64,000 bases of DNA from Takifugu bimaculatus (Eukaryota; Chordata; Actinopteri; Tetraodontiformes; Tetraodontidae), in the NCBI GenBank assembly GCA_004026145.2, contig CP034980.1, positions 3,794,964 through 3,858,963 of the forward strand, given 5' to 3'. The notes below the pieces were generated by a model. It was not told where the DNA came from and made no database searches. It was given only the letters and a program-made list of their open reading frames with translations. Both the position numbers and the translations under genes were made by a program. Shown here piece after piece: positions 48,051-60,738 of the stretch (its first letter is position 1; the number at the start of each line of letters is the position of its first letter).

Positions 48051-50389
48051 ATGGCGAGTACCACGAATAAGCGACGTTCTAGAGTTTGGGATCATTTTGA
48101 TCTCATAGAACCAAATAAGGTATAACGTAGTTCATAGCATTCATTTTATGTTCCCATAATTGAATTGTATTTTTAATTTTTAAATGGGTCTCAAAATTAC
48201 AATTGCTTGTAGGTGCTGTGCTTGCAATGCACACAAGAGTTGTCTTTCAGCAACAACACATCATCTATGCTGAGACACTTGCGTGCTAGGCATGACGACA
48301 ATCATGACCCTGCCAACACAGGAAATCCTGACAGTAAGCTAAATATATACGTGTATATACTGTGTGTATATATATATATATTGTAGCGTGTTGGGGAGGG
48401 TCAGAGTGGGAAATTCCCAGCATGCTTTGTAGTAGTGTGTTCTGTGGGTTCAGGTTTGTGTTAACCCTGTTTTTTATTTGTTGTAAATGTTATCCTTTGT
48501 AACTTTCAATGTTAATGTTCTATTTATTGAGTTCTGGTCGTTAATGTGTTTAATTACTGTTTTAATTATTGTTTGCGCCTGGACACCATAAGCGAGATTA
48601 TGTGTGTCATTGAAGACTTCCTTTTGTTCGTGTGTTTTCTGTTGAGTGTTAATTAAAGTGGCTCTTTCTGCATTTGAACAGCAGAATAAGCTGACTGAAA
48701 TCTGCATCTGAGTTCTTCCGCAACCCAGAACCCGAGCTCGCCACAATATATATGTATGTGTGTGTCTCTTTATTGGAGATGTTGTGTATCATATTCATAT
48801 AGCAACCATTCTCCCACAGTGTCCAGAAAACAAAAGCTGGATGAGGCCTTGGTGGACATGATCGTTAAAGATGGTCAGCCCTTTTCTCCTTGAGGATGAA
48901 GGGTTCCAAAATTTCATTAAAATCTTGGACCCATCATACTCCACTCCAAGCTGCAAAGCTGTAAAGGCAAAGGTGGAAGCAAGGTACGCTGTAGCCAAAG
49001 AGAAGGCCTTGGCAGAAATTAAGCAGACTTCAGCTGTTGGTTTGACTGCTGACATGTGGACATCAGTCAACATGGACGCGTACCTTGGTGTCACTTGCCA
49101 TTATGTGTCAGACAGCCTAGATCTGGCTACTGTGCTTTTAGGTGTGCAGTATTTTCCTTTGGCCCACACTGCAGCTAGTATTTCAGGTGCAATTGCAAAT
49201 TTGATGACAGAGTGGGGAATCACTGGAAAAAGTCTGTGGGATGGTTACTGATGGGGCTCACAATATTGTGGCAAGTGTAACTCTTTTAAATGTTAGACAT
49301 ATTTATTGCTTTGCCCACATGCTAAATCTCGTTGTCAAAAAATCACACTGTCAGACGTCTGAGCTGGAGAACATGCGCAGTAGGGCCTGCAAAATGGTGG
49401 CACACTTCAAGTCCAGTTCCAAAGGAAAAGTTGTGTTCTATTCAGGCTAATATGGGCATGCCCCAAAAAAGCTTGTTCAAGAGGTTGAAACCAGATGGAA
49501 CAGCACTTATGCCATGCTCCATAGGCTTTATGAGCAGAGAGAACCTTTCGGGACAGCCCTGGCATCACTTAGCACTGACTTGGTGCCTTTCACTGCTGAT
49601 GGCTACGCAGCAATCAACCATTGCCTGACAGTTTTAAGGCCATTCTATCAGTCAACTGTTGCACTTTCTGAGGAAAGAGTGTCGAGTCAAAGGCAATTCC
49701 TTTAGTCAAAATGCTGAGACATGTCATTTCTGCCGAGTGTGCCCAAATGGCTCCTTGTATTGGTGCCACGCTTGCCAACCATTTGAAAAATAATTTACGT
49801 GAAAAATTCAGTGACGTGGAAAAGGTGAACTCCCTGTCTCTGGCAACCATCTTGGATCCATGATTTAAACAGGCTGGCTTTACGAATCAAAGCAATGCTC
49901 AGGCTGCTGTGGAAAGGCTGACACGAGAGTGTGCCAGTCTCATTGATGCGTCGGCAGAAGATGTGCCACCGGAGACTGCAACATCTGCCAGTGCTAGTGC
50001 ACAAAATCACAACTTGTGGGCTTTATTGGACAACTATGTAGAGTCTCAGCACTGCACCAGCAGCGCATCTGCCAGCACTGCAGTGGAGATCCAGAGGTAT
50101 GCATGTTGATTACTGTTGAAACATCAGTCATTCATTGTCTTACTTTCTGTCATAGATACTTGAAAGAGCAAATTCTGACAAGAGCCGAGGATCCCTTGAA
50201 GTACTGGGTGGCACTAAAGACTTTATATCAGACGCTGTGGAAACTTGCATGCAAGTATCTGTGCATCCCAGCATCATCTGTTCCCTGTGAAAGGATATTT
50301 TCCAAAGCTGGGGAGTTGGTCGCCAGAAGAGGAGCAGACTGAAGCCTGCAACAGTAGAGAAAATGATATTTCTCAATAAAAACCTGTGA
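48051..50389 (+). pseudogene. hAT BED-finger transposase, copy B
   Basis: Exons 48051-48119, 48213-48333, 48820-50096 and 50156-50389. It is broken by the shared slip before TDGAHN, a private slip after DGQPFS (48886), a deletion near 49428 and the TGA in the LDPRFK motif that it shares with copy A. Confidence 0.85.
48382..48745 (+). mobile_element. Solo LTR nested in hAT intron (copy B)
   Basis: 364 bp, TG...CA ends, same position as in copy A. Confidence 0.6.
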
Positions 50390-50929
50390 GGACGAATAAC
50401 TTTTCTGCTTCTGTGAATAATCACTCCAAATCAAACATGACAAACCATTATCTTTAAAGGTTTTCCTTAAAAACACTTCACACAAACAAAAACAATGTTT
50501 CGGAATTGAGCTTGATCATTTGCAAAGTAGGAAGGATCTCTAATCCTGTTGGGGACTTTTAGTACAGTTTTTAAATGAATCTCAACGTGCTCAACAAACC
50601 CTTAAACACTGAACCCTTAATATAATTTGCATTTATTCTTTGGGTTAATCTTGAATGTGTTTTAGAGTAAGGGGAGAGTATCTGCATATTTTATTGTAAT
50701 GACAATATAATCATTATTTGGTATGAATGAACAAAACAACTGGGTGACCACACAATGAACTTTGATGGTGTCATGGGATTGAAATGATGCCAGTGCTTCA
50801 GTCGTGTTCTTTAGTGGTTGCTATGGCTCCAGATGTCACCATCACTGAAGTCTTGACGCTTTGAATCTTTTTCGACACAATTGTTAGGAAAGCCTCAGTG
50901 CTTCATGAGGCTTCACTTGTCCACCACTA

Positions 50930-53256
50930 CCTAAGCCATGATGCTGGATAACCTTTTGTCATTATTAGATGCACCTGTCAAGTTCAAACTCACCAAACCA
51001 ACTTTGTGTGTCCAATTATCTTGTGATGATTAGTTACAGGCCATCAAAATGACAAGGGTTCCCACATTTTTGCACAGCCTATTTTTTTTTTACATTTGAT
51101 TTAATTTCATACAATTGCATACTATGAATACTTCAAATCTGTGTTTGGAAATCAAGCTAACACTTTGCTCTTATGGGCAAATGAAGGACATGCCACCAAC
51201 ATAATTTTGTGTGAAGTCAGAGTCCATTATTACACAACCTCAGAGGGGGTGCCCAAACTTTCTCACACCACTGTTTAACACAGTGGGTTGTTGCAGCTAA
51301 TAACGCTTTTGTATTAAAGTCTTGGCTTCAGGTAAGGACAGGAAATGACAAATTACATGAAAAATGAAATTTGATATGTTCAAATATACTAAGTTCATAC
51401 ACTTATCTAATTTTCTAACATACTTTTTAAGTTTTTCAGATTTTTCAGTCATTTTTTGTCACCTGTAAAAGCTTCCATTCTCGTTTTGAAAAATAACCAA
51501 AAAATAGTCTTAAAAAGGCATGTCTGCTCTCATTTTGCCATTTATTTTTAGGAAAAAAATGCAATTCTAATATAAAGGAACTTACCACATTTTCCCTTCA
51601 TGTTGAACTGTCAGCTACAGTGTGAATTCGCTTGAGTCATCTCTAAGGTGCTGAGAATCGAAGCCAAAAAAGGGAAAAAGACATTGGAGGAGAAAATTGT
51701 TTACGCCTGCTGAGATCCAGTTCAGTTCAACTGACTTGTAGTGTCTGTTTCAGTCGAGGGTTTCTCGAGCTGCCTGAGACACCCAGAGCCTGACCCACGA
51801 GCAAGAAACAGTGGCAAGAAAAATTCCACTTTAAAAGGAGGATAGCTGGAACGGGCCGGCTCATATTTCTTTATTATTGAAGGAGATGTGTTACGCAAAA
51901 CTCACTTTTCAGTGCTTTAACATATATAATTGTACATATATTTGCAGTGTGTTCCCAATGTTGAGCTCAGACCACTATCGGTGTTTAATTCCATCATCTT
52001 TTAGGAGGCTGTTACACAATGAACGATTCTAATGGTGTCTCTATCATCCAAACAAAACTGTCTCATGGGGTTGGAGGTTTTGTGTTGGTTTTTTAAGAAA
52101 TGAAACTCTGGAAACCGACTGCTCTCTGTCTTCTCCCCGCCCCCTGCCTGCTCCATTTTCAAGGTCACATAAGTGGGAGGAGATGTGTTCTGACTTTGCT
52201 AATCTGGACCCTCTGCTGAAGGAGATTAAATGGGGGTCAATTATAATAAACATATATATATGGTCAAGACTAAATAAACAAACAAATACATTCATAAATG
52301 GAAAATGACTCTCTTAAACAGTTGCAATGACACGACAAACAACCAGGCCATCTTGGCTGACTTTTTCTCTCCAGAGTATAAACTGCTGCAATCCTGATTC
52401 AGATTTGGTGACTGAAAACGAAATTTTTCCTGCTGCCACTGTACTTCTTAATATCTGGTGACATGTCCTCACTCACTGTGTGTACTTATGTCTAGGATAG
52501 TTTTTAATATATTCGCACATTACATCTTTTAATGTGTAGATCTGGACACACACAGGTGCAGTTCTGTTTGGAACATTTGTGTGTGTCTGTTCTTTTGTTC
52601 ACACAAATGTTCTTGACAATTCCTTATTGACTTTGGGGTTTGCCTCTGCTGTTCACACCTCACTGATCACGTGCTGTAAATTTCTGCTGACGTTGGTGCC
52701 TTTATTCAGAAATAAGATGTATTTAAATGACTTTATCGTACTTAGAAAATTATTTATTCAATGATTAAATAACAATAATCCTGATAATAATAGTCATGTT
52801 AGCTTACTGGTGCCAAGCAAACGGAGTCCTGGCTCGTAATCCCTGAGCAGCAGATCTGTAGCCTGATTTGAGGTACAGAAGAGACCTCTTGGTCCATATT
52901 TTAGCTGAGCTCTGGTACCAAGAACAACAATAATGTGAAACAACTCTGGTCTCAGATGTTTGTCTCAAATCCTGTTTCAACCTGAAGAAGAAATCCTTTC
53001 TTCTTCTCTCCTGAGTCCATCAGAAGACTGTTGTCCTTTTTGGTTCTGACTAAAGAGGAAGTGAATGTGACATCACTTCCTTATCTATAGCACGAATTCA
53101 AGAAGAGATAAAAGCAGAAGTCAGTAAAATTTCTCAGTCTGGTCACATCATCAGAAGAGGTTACAGGACGCTCACGCTCGGTTGTTCATGTTGCATTTCT
53201 GGTCGTTCTCTGGGGACCTGCTGAGTGGATCAACTGAGACCAAACACTGCAGAGGC
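50930..53256. other. Spacer with relic receptor exon and gene C promoter
   Basis: Relic stalk exon at 51276-51331 with a GTAAGG donor, reversed retroelement tail at about 51715-51862, and the gene C promoter at 53050-53115. The promoter has GAGGAAGTG, where B and D have GAGGGAGTG, then TGACATCACTTCC and GATAAAAG. No intact gene. Confidence 0.6.
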
Positions 53257-56200
53257 ATGAAGGCTGTGATGGGACTATTGCTGATGTTGGTCAGAGTCTC
53301 TCTGGGTGAGCCGTTAAACAGACGACCAGTCTGATCAGATGTCAGCAGGCTGAGGGACGTTTAGAGAATATTTTACTCATAGGAACCATTTAAATAAATG
53401 GATGTGCTACTCAACAGGAGCCATCAAAAGAAACCTTGAATAAAACAAATATCTTAAGTTATAATTTGATGGTCAGACTAAAACAAACATTTGATTATGT
53501 GATCCATGGGTTTGATTTCTAATTAAAGTTTGTATCACATTCATGATGCTTTGTTGAGCCTCTCTTGTTGAACTCATTATAGTTTAATCCCAAAATCTGT
53601 GGACACGTTTAAAACACGTGATGTTGATGGTCTCAGCTAGGTGTTTATTTATTGCTGTGATTTGGTCATTTGTGTGTTGTGCAGGTGTAGAAACCTCCTG
53701 TGATGGCCGGCAGGATAAAACTCAGTGTTATGGAGCTCTGGGAGGAACTCTGGTCCTGCAGTTGATGGACAAAGTCCCAGAGATACTGACATTCAAATGG
53801 TCAAACCCAATAGCAACGATTCTGAGTCGGATTGGTAATGGGCCTGTGATGAATAAATTATCAACCAGGTCAGAGTTTATTTCCCATAATGGAACATTGA
53901 GGATGAACAGCCTGAGGAGAACTGATGGTGGTGAATATAAACTTGAAATATTTAATGAGGATGGAGTGAGCACAGCAGTACGGACTCAACAGTTGAACAT
54001 CCAAGGTACGTTTGACTGAGAGCTTTGATTAAATCTTCCTGTCATGTTCTAACTCTCATATAACACAGGATTCATGGTTCTGCTGTGTAGAGAGCTGATC
54101 ATTTTCTGTTCTAATCAAAGTTCAGTGTTTCAGCTCCTGTGTCGACTGTCCGGCTGACGTCTGAGTGTCTGTCCCAGGGAGAGAAGAGGATGTCCTGCTC
54201 CTCTGTTGGAGACAGTCCTCAGTACAGCTGGACTCTGGATGGAGACACACTGACAGATGATCAGCTCCTCTCTGGGAATAATGAGGACTAATGAGATCAT
54301 TCTGAAACAAACAGTGTCAGGACGGCTGGTGTGTTTAGTCAGGAATCACGTCAGTGAAGCCTCAGTAACAGAGATGATTTCAACCTGTGGTGAGTGACAA
54401 CATGATGGAAACATCTTCATTAATGTGACATCGATGCTTTTGTGTCAGTGGTTGAACCGTTTCTTCCCTTTAGGCTACATTTTCATTGAGTGTCAATTAT
54501 CAAATGGGACAAACATAACACAGTGGGGTGTTTGCAGCAGATAACACACTGTGTATAAAACCAACAACCACAACAACAACCATAACTACAGACAATGTTG
54601 GTAAGGAGAGTGACATCACAGTGTCTTGACTCTACCGGCAGCTTACTTGACTAAATATACTGTATTTCTGTGTGTATTTCCTATGATCTATGCCTATTCT
54701 TTCCTCTCCTCTCCTCTCCCTCTCCCTCTCCCTCTCCCTCTCCCTCTCCCTCTCCCCTCCCCTCCCCTCCCCTCCCCTCCCCTCATCTCATCTCCTACCT
54801 ATTCTCTCCTCTCCTCTCCTCTCCTCTCATCTCCTCTCCTCTCCTCTCCTCTCCTCTCCTCTCTCTCGTCTCGTCTCCTCCTCTCTTCTCCTCTCTTCTC
54901 CTCTCTCTCCTCTCCTCTCCTCTCCTCTCCTCTCCTCTCCTCTCCTCTCCTCCTCTCCTCTCCTCTCATCTCATCTCCTACCTATTCTCTCTCCTCCTCT
55001 CCTCTCCTCTCCTCTCCTCTCCTCTCTCTCCTCTCCTCTCCTCTCCTCTCCTCTCCTCCTCCTCTCCTCTCCTCTCCTCATCTCCTACCTATTCTCTCCT
55101 CTCCTCTCTCTCCTACCTCTCTCTCCTCTCCTCTCCTCTCCTCTCCTCTCCTCTCCTCTCCTCTCCTCTCCTCTCATCTCACTCATCTCCTACCTATTCT
55201 CTCCTCTCCTCTCCTCTCATCTCCTACCTCTTCTCTTCTCTCTCCTCTCCTCTCCTCTCCTCTCCTCTCTCTCCTCTCTCTCGTCTCGTCTCGTCTCGTC
55301 TCGTCTCGTCTCGTCTCCTCTCCTCTCCTCTCCTCTCCTCTCCCTCCTCTCCTCTCCTCTCCTCTCATCTCATCTCCTACCTATTCTCTCCTCTCCTCTC
55401 CTCTCATCTCCTACCTCTTCTCTTCTCTCCTCTCCTCTCCTCTCCTCTCCTCTCGTCTCGTCTCCTCGTCTCGTCTCGTCTCGTCTCGTCTCTCTCCTCT
55501 CCTCTCCTCTCCTCTCCTCTCCTCTCCTCTCATCTCCTACCTATTCTCTCCTCTCCTCTCATCTCCTACCTCTCCTCTCCTCTCCTCCCTCTCCTCTCCT
55601 CTCCTCTCCTCTCCTCTCCTCTCCCTCCTCTCTCTCTCCTCTCATCTCCTACCTATTCTGTCCTCTACCTGTCCTCCCCCCTTCTCCTCTCTCTCTACCC
55701 AGGACCCCATCAGCAGGAGGGTCCCCCCTACATGAGCCTGGTCCTGCTCAGGGTTTCTTCCTGTTAAAGGGGAGTTTTTCCTTGCCACTGTTGCTTGTTT
55801 GGGGTCAGGCTCTGGGATTCTGGAAAGCGCCTAGAAACAGTTTCGATTGTAAAAGACACTATATAAATAAAGATTGATTGATTGATTTATTGATTGATAA
55901 TAACTCCTCCATTAACTTAACATCTTCCAATCAAACATCCACCCAAGTTAAATATTTGTGTTTTTGTCTTCTATATTAATTTAGTTATATCCTCCAAATG
56001 TAATTAGTACAATTTTTTTTCAGATTACCTGTCATGATGTATGATGATCACAGCTGTTACAATGATCAATCCTGTTATGATGATCAATCCTGTTATGATG
56101 CTCAATCCTGTTATGATGATCACAGCTCTTATGATCACAGTTGTTACTCTGTCAATTGTGGCTCACCTGTATGAGTTCATTTTACTGAGATTTCTTTTCT

Positions 56201-56376
56201 GTCTCCATGTTTATCCAGATAATGTTCTCCTCACACTTTTCTTCCGCGCATTGGTGATGATTTTTATCTTCAGTGGGATTTTCATCTATTTTTCATGGAA
56301 GAAGAAGAAGATCCGTGGGACAGCTGACGGTTCTGCCATCATCACAGGAGGGACCATGGAGACAACTCAGTTATAA
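53257..56376 (+). CDS. CD2/SLAM-like receptor gene C
   Basis: Leader 53257-53305, V 53685-54005 (321 nt, intact), C2 54134-54389 (256 nt, one extra G near 54287), stalk 54474-54600 (one extra G near 54525), TM/tail 56219-56376 (158 nt, intact). Without the two extra bases it would be 302 residues: leader 16, V 107, C2 85, stalk 42 and TM plus tail about 52. The V domain differs from the others at the C-C' region (TFKWSNPIATILSRI) and before strand G (NEDGVSTAV). The tail is basic (KKKKIRGTADGS) with no tyrosine, and an Arg lies in the TM. Of the tandem genes with a visible V exon this one is nearest to intact. Confidence 0.7.
54700..55697 (+). repeat. CT-rich satellite, unit C
   Basis: About 1.0 kb of CTCCT-type pyrimidine repeat in the last intron of gene C, with the same higher-order blocks as unit B but different block lengths. 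Confidence 0.95.
55698..55900 (+). mobile_element. Retroelement 3' tail with (GATT)n end, unit C
   Basis: Same tail as in units A and B, joined to the CT satellite. Confidence 0.7.
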
Positions 56377-57592
56377 TGGCTGAAATGAGAAATACTCACT
56401 TTTAACTGTCTGCAAATAACATAAACATCTTCCACATTTCCCTGAGAGAGTTTATAGTGAAGGTTGTTCACAAGAAAGACCTTGAAATGCATGGAAATGC
56501 TCCTGAAGTCACATGAAATCACTTTATTTGCAATTTTTGTGAGGGTGGTGGTTTAGCAGAACACTGCCTGGATGAAGGAGTGGATGCTCACGGTTAAACT
56601 TTATTTTTATGACCTGCAATAAACCTTTATTTTCTTACCTGTAAAAACAAAATAACTGGATCATAGTTTTTTTTCTCATGTTTCGAAAAATAATGTAATA
56701 ATTAATGTTTGAGATCAGAATGAATTGCTGTGCAATTATGAAGCTTACAGGTTTCTGAAGCTTCACTTACAATGTCAGACCAGTTCAGTTCAGCTTTATT
56801 TAATGTCTTTCAAAAGTGTAATTTTCATTCAAGGGTGTCTCTCGATGTGTGAACTCCCAAGCGAGCGACAGTGGCAGAAATAAACACTTTAACGGGAAGA
56901 AACCTTGAAAATGACCAGGCTCATATTTTCTTTTTAGGGAAACATGAGAAATGACTTTTTAAAATTATATTTCTGTTTTTAGATTAACCTAGAAAACCTC
57001 ACTGTTGAATAGGGCCAGAGCCACACAAAGGCCCAGGCTGCCTTTTGCCCTCCACAGTATAGACTGAACCAGATCTGCTCTGTTGATGACTGAAAATGAA
57101 TTTGTACCCGTTACTACGGTACTGCTCAACATCTGTACTTCAACATCAACAGGTGATATGTCCTCACTTAGTTTGTGTATTTAGGTGTCTTTTTGACGGG
57201 TTGGATATGGACCCAATAGCAGTAGACATGAGCTCAGGATCAACTGAAAAAGTCTTTATTTGATAACAGCAAACTCGGATGTGATCCGCGATTTCAGGAA
57301 ACAGTCTCCTCTTCAGACCAGTGGCCCAAAAGGAGTCTCTGGTTTAGGATTAGGGGAAGGGAATGGGCTTACTCTTGGTGGAACGTCTGAGGGGAGGGGT
57401 CCACAGCTGGGCAGCAAGGCAGAGGTACCGATGAAGGGCAAGCGGCAGACAAGTCGAAGCCAGGGAAGCAGACTTTAACTGGAGACACGGAGGCAGAGTG
57501 CGTGGTCAGAGACAGAAAGCAGGGAGGTTTTGAGGGGAACAGGCGAGGCAGGCAGAACAAAGACAGGCAGGGTCGGTATCAGTAGTGATGGG
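56377..57592. other. 3' flank of receptor gene C
   Basis: 3' UTR with AATAAA at 56618-56623, reversed LINE-type tail at about 56775-56925 and the shared GC-richer block. No gene seen. Confidence 0.65.
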
Positions 57593-57867
57593 CAAATGAT
57601 ACCGAGGCTTCGGAGCTTGTGTCACTCTTCCCGAAGCGGAGTGATTCGAAACACTGTGTCTGAACTTGTATCAAAACACCAGTGTCACGCTGTTTCGCAC
57701 TTCATTGTTTCAAAATGTTTTGAAGCCTTTCATTGGCTCAGTCTTTCAGTGTGTGTCATTGGCTCATGGAGTTTGCAGTTTGAGATGCATTATTATGCTT
57801 CAAAATCGTTGGGTTGTGAGGAGATAGCGATTTGGAGAGTGAGAGTTAGCGTATTTTAGAATGTTTC

Positions 57868-60206
57868 ATGGCGAGTACCACGAATAAGCGACGTTCTAGA
57901 GTTTGGGATCATTTTGATCTCATAGAACCAAATAAGGTATAACGTAGTTCATAGCATTCATTTTATGTTCCCATAATTGAATTGTATTTTTAATTTTTAA
58001 ATGGGTCTCAAAATTACAATTGCTTGTAGGTGCGGTGCTTGCAATGCACACAAGAGTTGTCTTTCAGCAACAACACATCATCTATGCTGAGACACTTGCG
58101 TGCTAGGCATGACGACAATCATGACCCTGCCAACACAGGAAATCCTGACAGTAAGCTAAATATATACGTGTATATACTGTGTGTATACGTATTATATATA
58201 TGTAGCGTGTTGGGGAGGGTCAGAGTGGGAAATTCCCAGCATGCTTTGTAGTAGTGTGTTCTGTGGGTTCAGGTTTGTGTTAACCCTGTTTTTATTTGTT
58301 GTAAATGTTATCCTTTGTAACTTTCAATGTTAATGTTCTATTTATTGAGTTCTGGTCGTTAATGTGTTTAATTACTGTTTTAATTATTGTTTGCACCTGG
58401 ACACCATAGCGAGATTATGTGGTGTCATTGAAGACTTCCTTTTGTTCGTGTGTTTCTGTTGAGTGTTAATTAAAGTGGCTCTTTCTGCATTTGAACAGCA
58501 GAATAAGCTGACTGAAATCTGCATCTGAGTTCTTCCGCAACCCAGAACCCGAGCTCGCCACAATATATATGTATGTGTGTGTCTCTTTATTGGAGATGTT
58601 GTGTATCATATTCATATAGCAACCATTCTCCCACAGTGTCCAGAAAACAAAAGCTGGATGAGGCCTTGGTGGACATGATCGTTAAAGATGGTCAGCCCTT
58701 TTCTGAGGATGAAGGGTTCCAAAATTTCATTAAAATCTTGGACCCATCATACTCCACTCCAAGCTGCAAAGCTGTAAAGGCAAAGGTGGAAGCAAGGTAC
58801 GCTGTAGCCAAAGAGAAGGCCTTGGCAGAAATTAAGCAGACTTCAGCTGTTGGTTTGACTGCTGACATGTGGACATCAGTCAACATGGACGCGTACCTTG
58901 GTTGTCACTTGCCATATGTGTCAGACAGCCTAGATCTGGCTACTGTGCTTTTAGGTGTGCAGTATTTTCCTTTGGCCCACACTGCAGCTAGTATTTCAGG
59001 TGCAATTGCAAATTTGATGACAGAGTGGGGAATCACTGGAAAAAGTCTGTGGGATGGTTACTGATGGGGCTCACAATATTGTGGCAAGTGTAACTCTTTT
59101 AAATGTTAGACATATTTATTGCTTTGCCCACATGCTAAATCTCGTTGTCAAAAAATCACACTGTCAGACGTCTGAGCTGGAGAACATGCGCAGTAGGGCC
59201 CGCAGAATGGTGGCACACTTCAAGTCCAGTTCCAAAGCAGAAAAGTTGTGTTCTATTCAGGCTAATATGGGCATGCCCCAAAAAAGCTTGTTCAAGAGGT
59301 TGAAACCAGATGGAACAGCACTTATGCCATGCTCCATAGGCTTTATGAGCAGAGAGAACCTTTAGGGACAGCCCTGGCATCACTTAGCACTGACTTGGTG
59401 CCTTTCACTGCTGATGGCTACGCAGCAATCAACCATTGCCTGACAGTTTTAAGGCCATTCTATCAGGCAACTGTTGCACTTTCTGAGGAAAGAGTGTCGG
59501 GTCAAAGGAAATTCCTTTAGTCAAAATGCTGAGACATGTCATTTCTGCCGAGTGTGCCCAAATGGCTCCTTGTATTGGTGCCACGCTTGCCAACCATTTG
59601 AAAAATAATTTACGTGAAAAATTCAGTGACGTGGAAAAGGTGAACTCCCTGTCTCTGGCAACCATCTTGGATCCACGATTTAAAGAGGCTGGCTTTACGA
59701 ATCAAAGCAATGCTCAGGCTGCTGTGGAAAGGCTGACACGAGAGTGTGCCAGTCTCATTGATGCGTCGGCAGAAGATGTGCCACCGGAGACTGCAACATC
59801 TGCCAGTGCTAGTGCACAAAATCACAACTTGTGGGCTTTATTGGACAACTATGTAGAGTCTCAGCACTGCACCAGCAGCGCATCTGCCAGCACTGCAGTG
59901 GAGATCCAGAGGTATGCATGTTGATTACTGTTGAAACATCAGTCATTCATTGTCTTACTGTCTGTGTCATAGATACTTGAAAGAACAAATTCCGACAAGA
60001 GCCGAGGATCCCTTGAAGTACCGGGTGGCACGAAAGACTTTATATCAGACGCTGTGGAAACTTGCATGCAAGTATCTGTGCATCCCAGCATCATCTGTTC
60101 CCTGTGAAAGGATATTTTCCAAAGCTGGGGAGTTGGTCGCCAGAAGAGGAGCAGACTGAAGCCTGCAACAGTAGAGAAAATGATATTTCTCAATAAAAAC
60201 CTGTGA
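57868..60206 (+). pseudogene. hAT BED-finger transposase, copy C
   Basis: Exons 57868-57936, 58030-58150, 58637-59911 and 59973-60206. It has the shared slip before TDGAHN and a local slip around 58900-58915 (GCHLPYVSD in place of VTCHYVSD), but keeps LDPRFK. The C-terminal dimerisation motif CERIFSKAGELVARR is present. Not functional as written. Confidence 0.85.
58201..58562 (+). mobile_element. Solo LTR nested in hAT intron (copy C)
   Basis: 362 bp, TG...CA ends; the 5' AT flank has diverged (CGTATTATATATA). Confidence 0.6.
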
Positions 60207-60738
60207 GGACGAATAACTTTTCTGCTTCTGTGAATAATCACTCCAAATCAAACATGACAAACCATTATCTTTAAAGGTTTTCCTTAAAAACACTTCACAC
60301 AAACAAAAACAATGTTTCTGAATTGAGCATGATCATTTGCAAAGTAGGAAGGATCTCTAATCCTGTTGGGGACTTTTAGTACAGTTTTTAAATAAATCTC
60401 AACGTGCTCAACAAACACTGAACCCTTAATATAATTTGCATTTATTCTTTGGGTTAATCTTGAATGTGTTTTAGAGTAAGGGGAGAGTATCTGCATATTT
60501 TATTGTAATGACAATATAATCATTATTTGGTATGAATGAACAAAACAACTGGGTGACCACACAATGAACTTTGATGGTGTCATGGGATTGAAATGAAGCC
60601 AGTGCTTCAGTCGTGTTCTTTAGTGGTTGCTATGGCTCCAGATGTCACCATCACTGAAGTCTTGAGGCTTTGAATCTTTTTCGACACAATTGTTAGGAAA
60701 GCCTCAGTGCTTCATGAGACTTCACTTGTCCACCACTA

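Larger units (their letters stand above)
47764..50929 (+). mobile_element. hAT transposon, unit B copy
   Basis: Same termini and flanks as the unit A copy. Its 5' half shares variants with copy C, while a stretch near 49850-50210 shares variants with copy A. It has a private 10-nt insertion near 50600. Confidence 0.85.
57593..60738 (+). mobile_element. hAT transposon, unit C copy
   Basis: Same termini and flanks as copies A and B. It keeps the apparently ancestral LDPRFKEAGF codons that are mutated to a stop in A and B. Confidence 0.85.
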
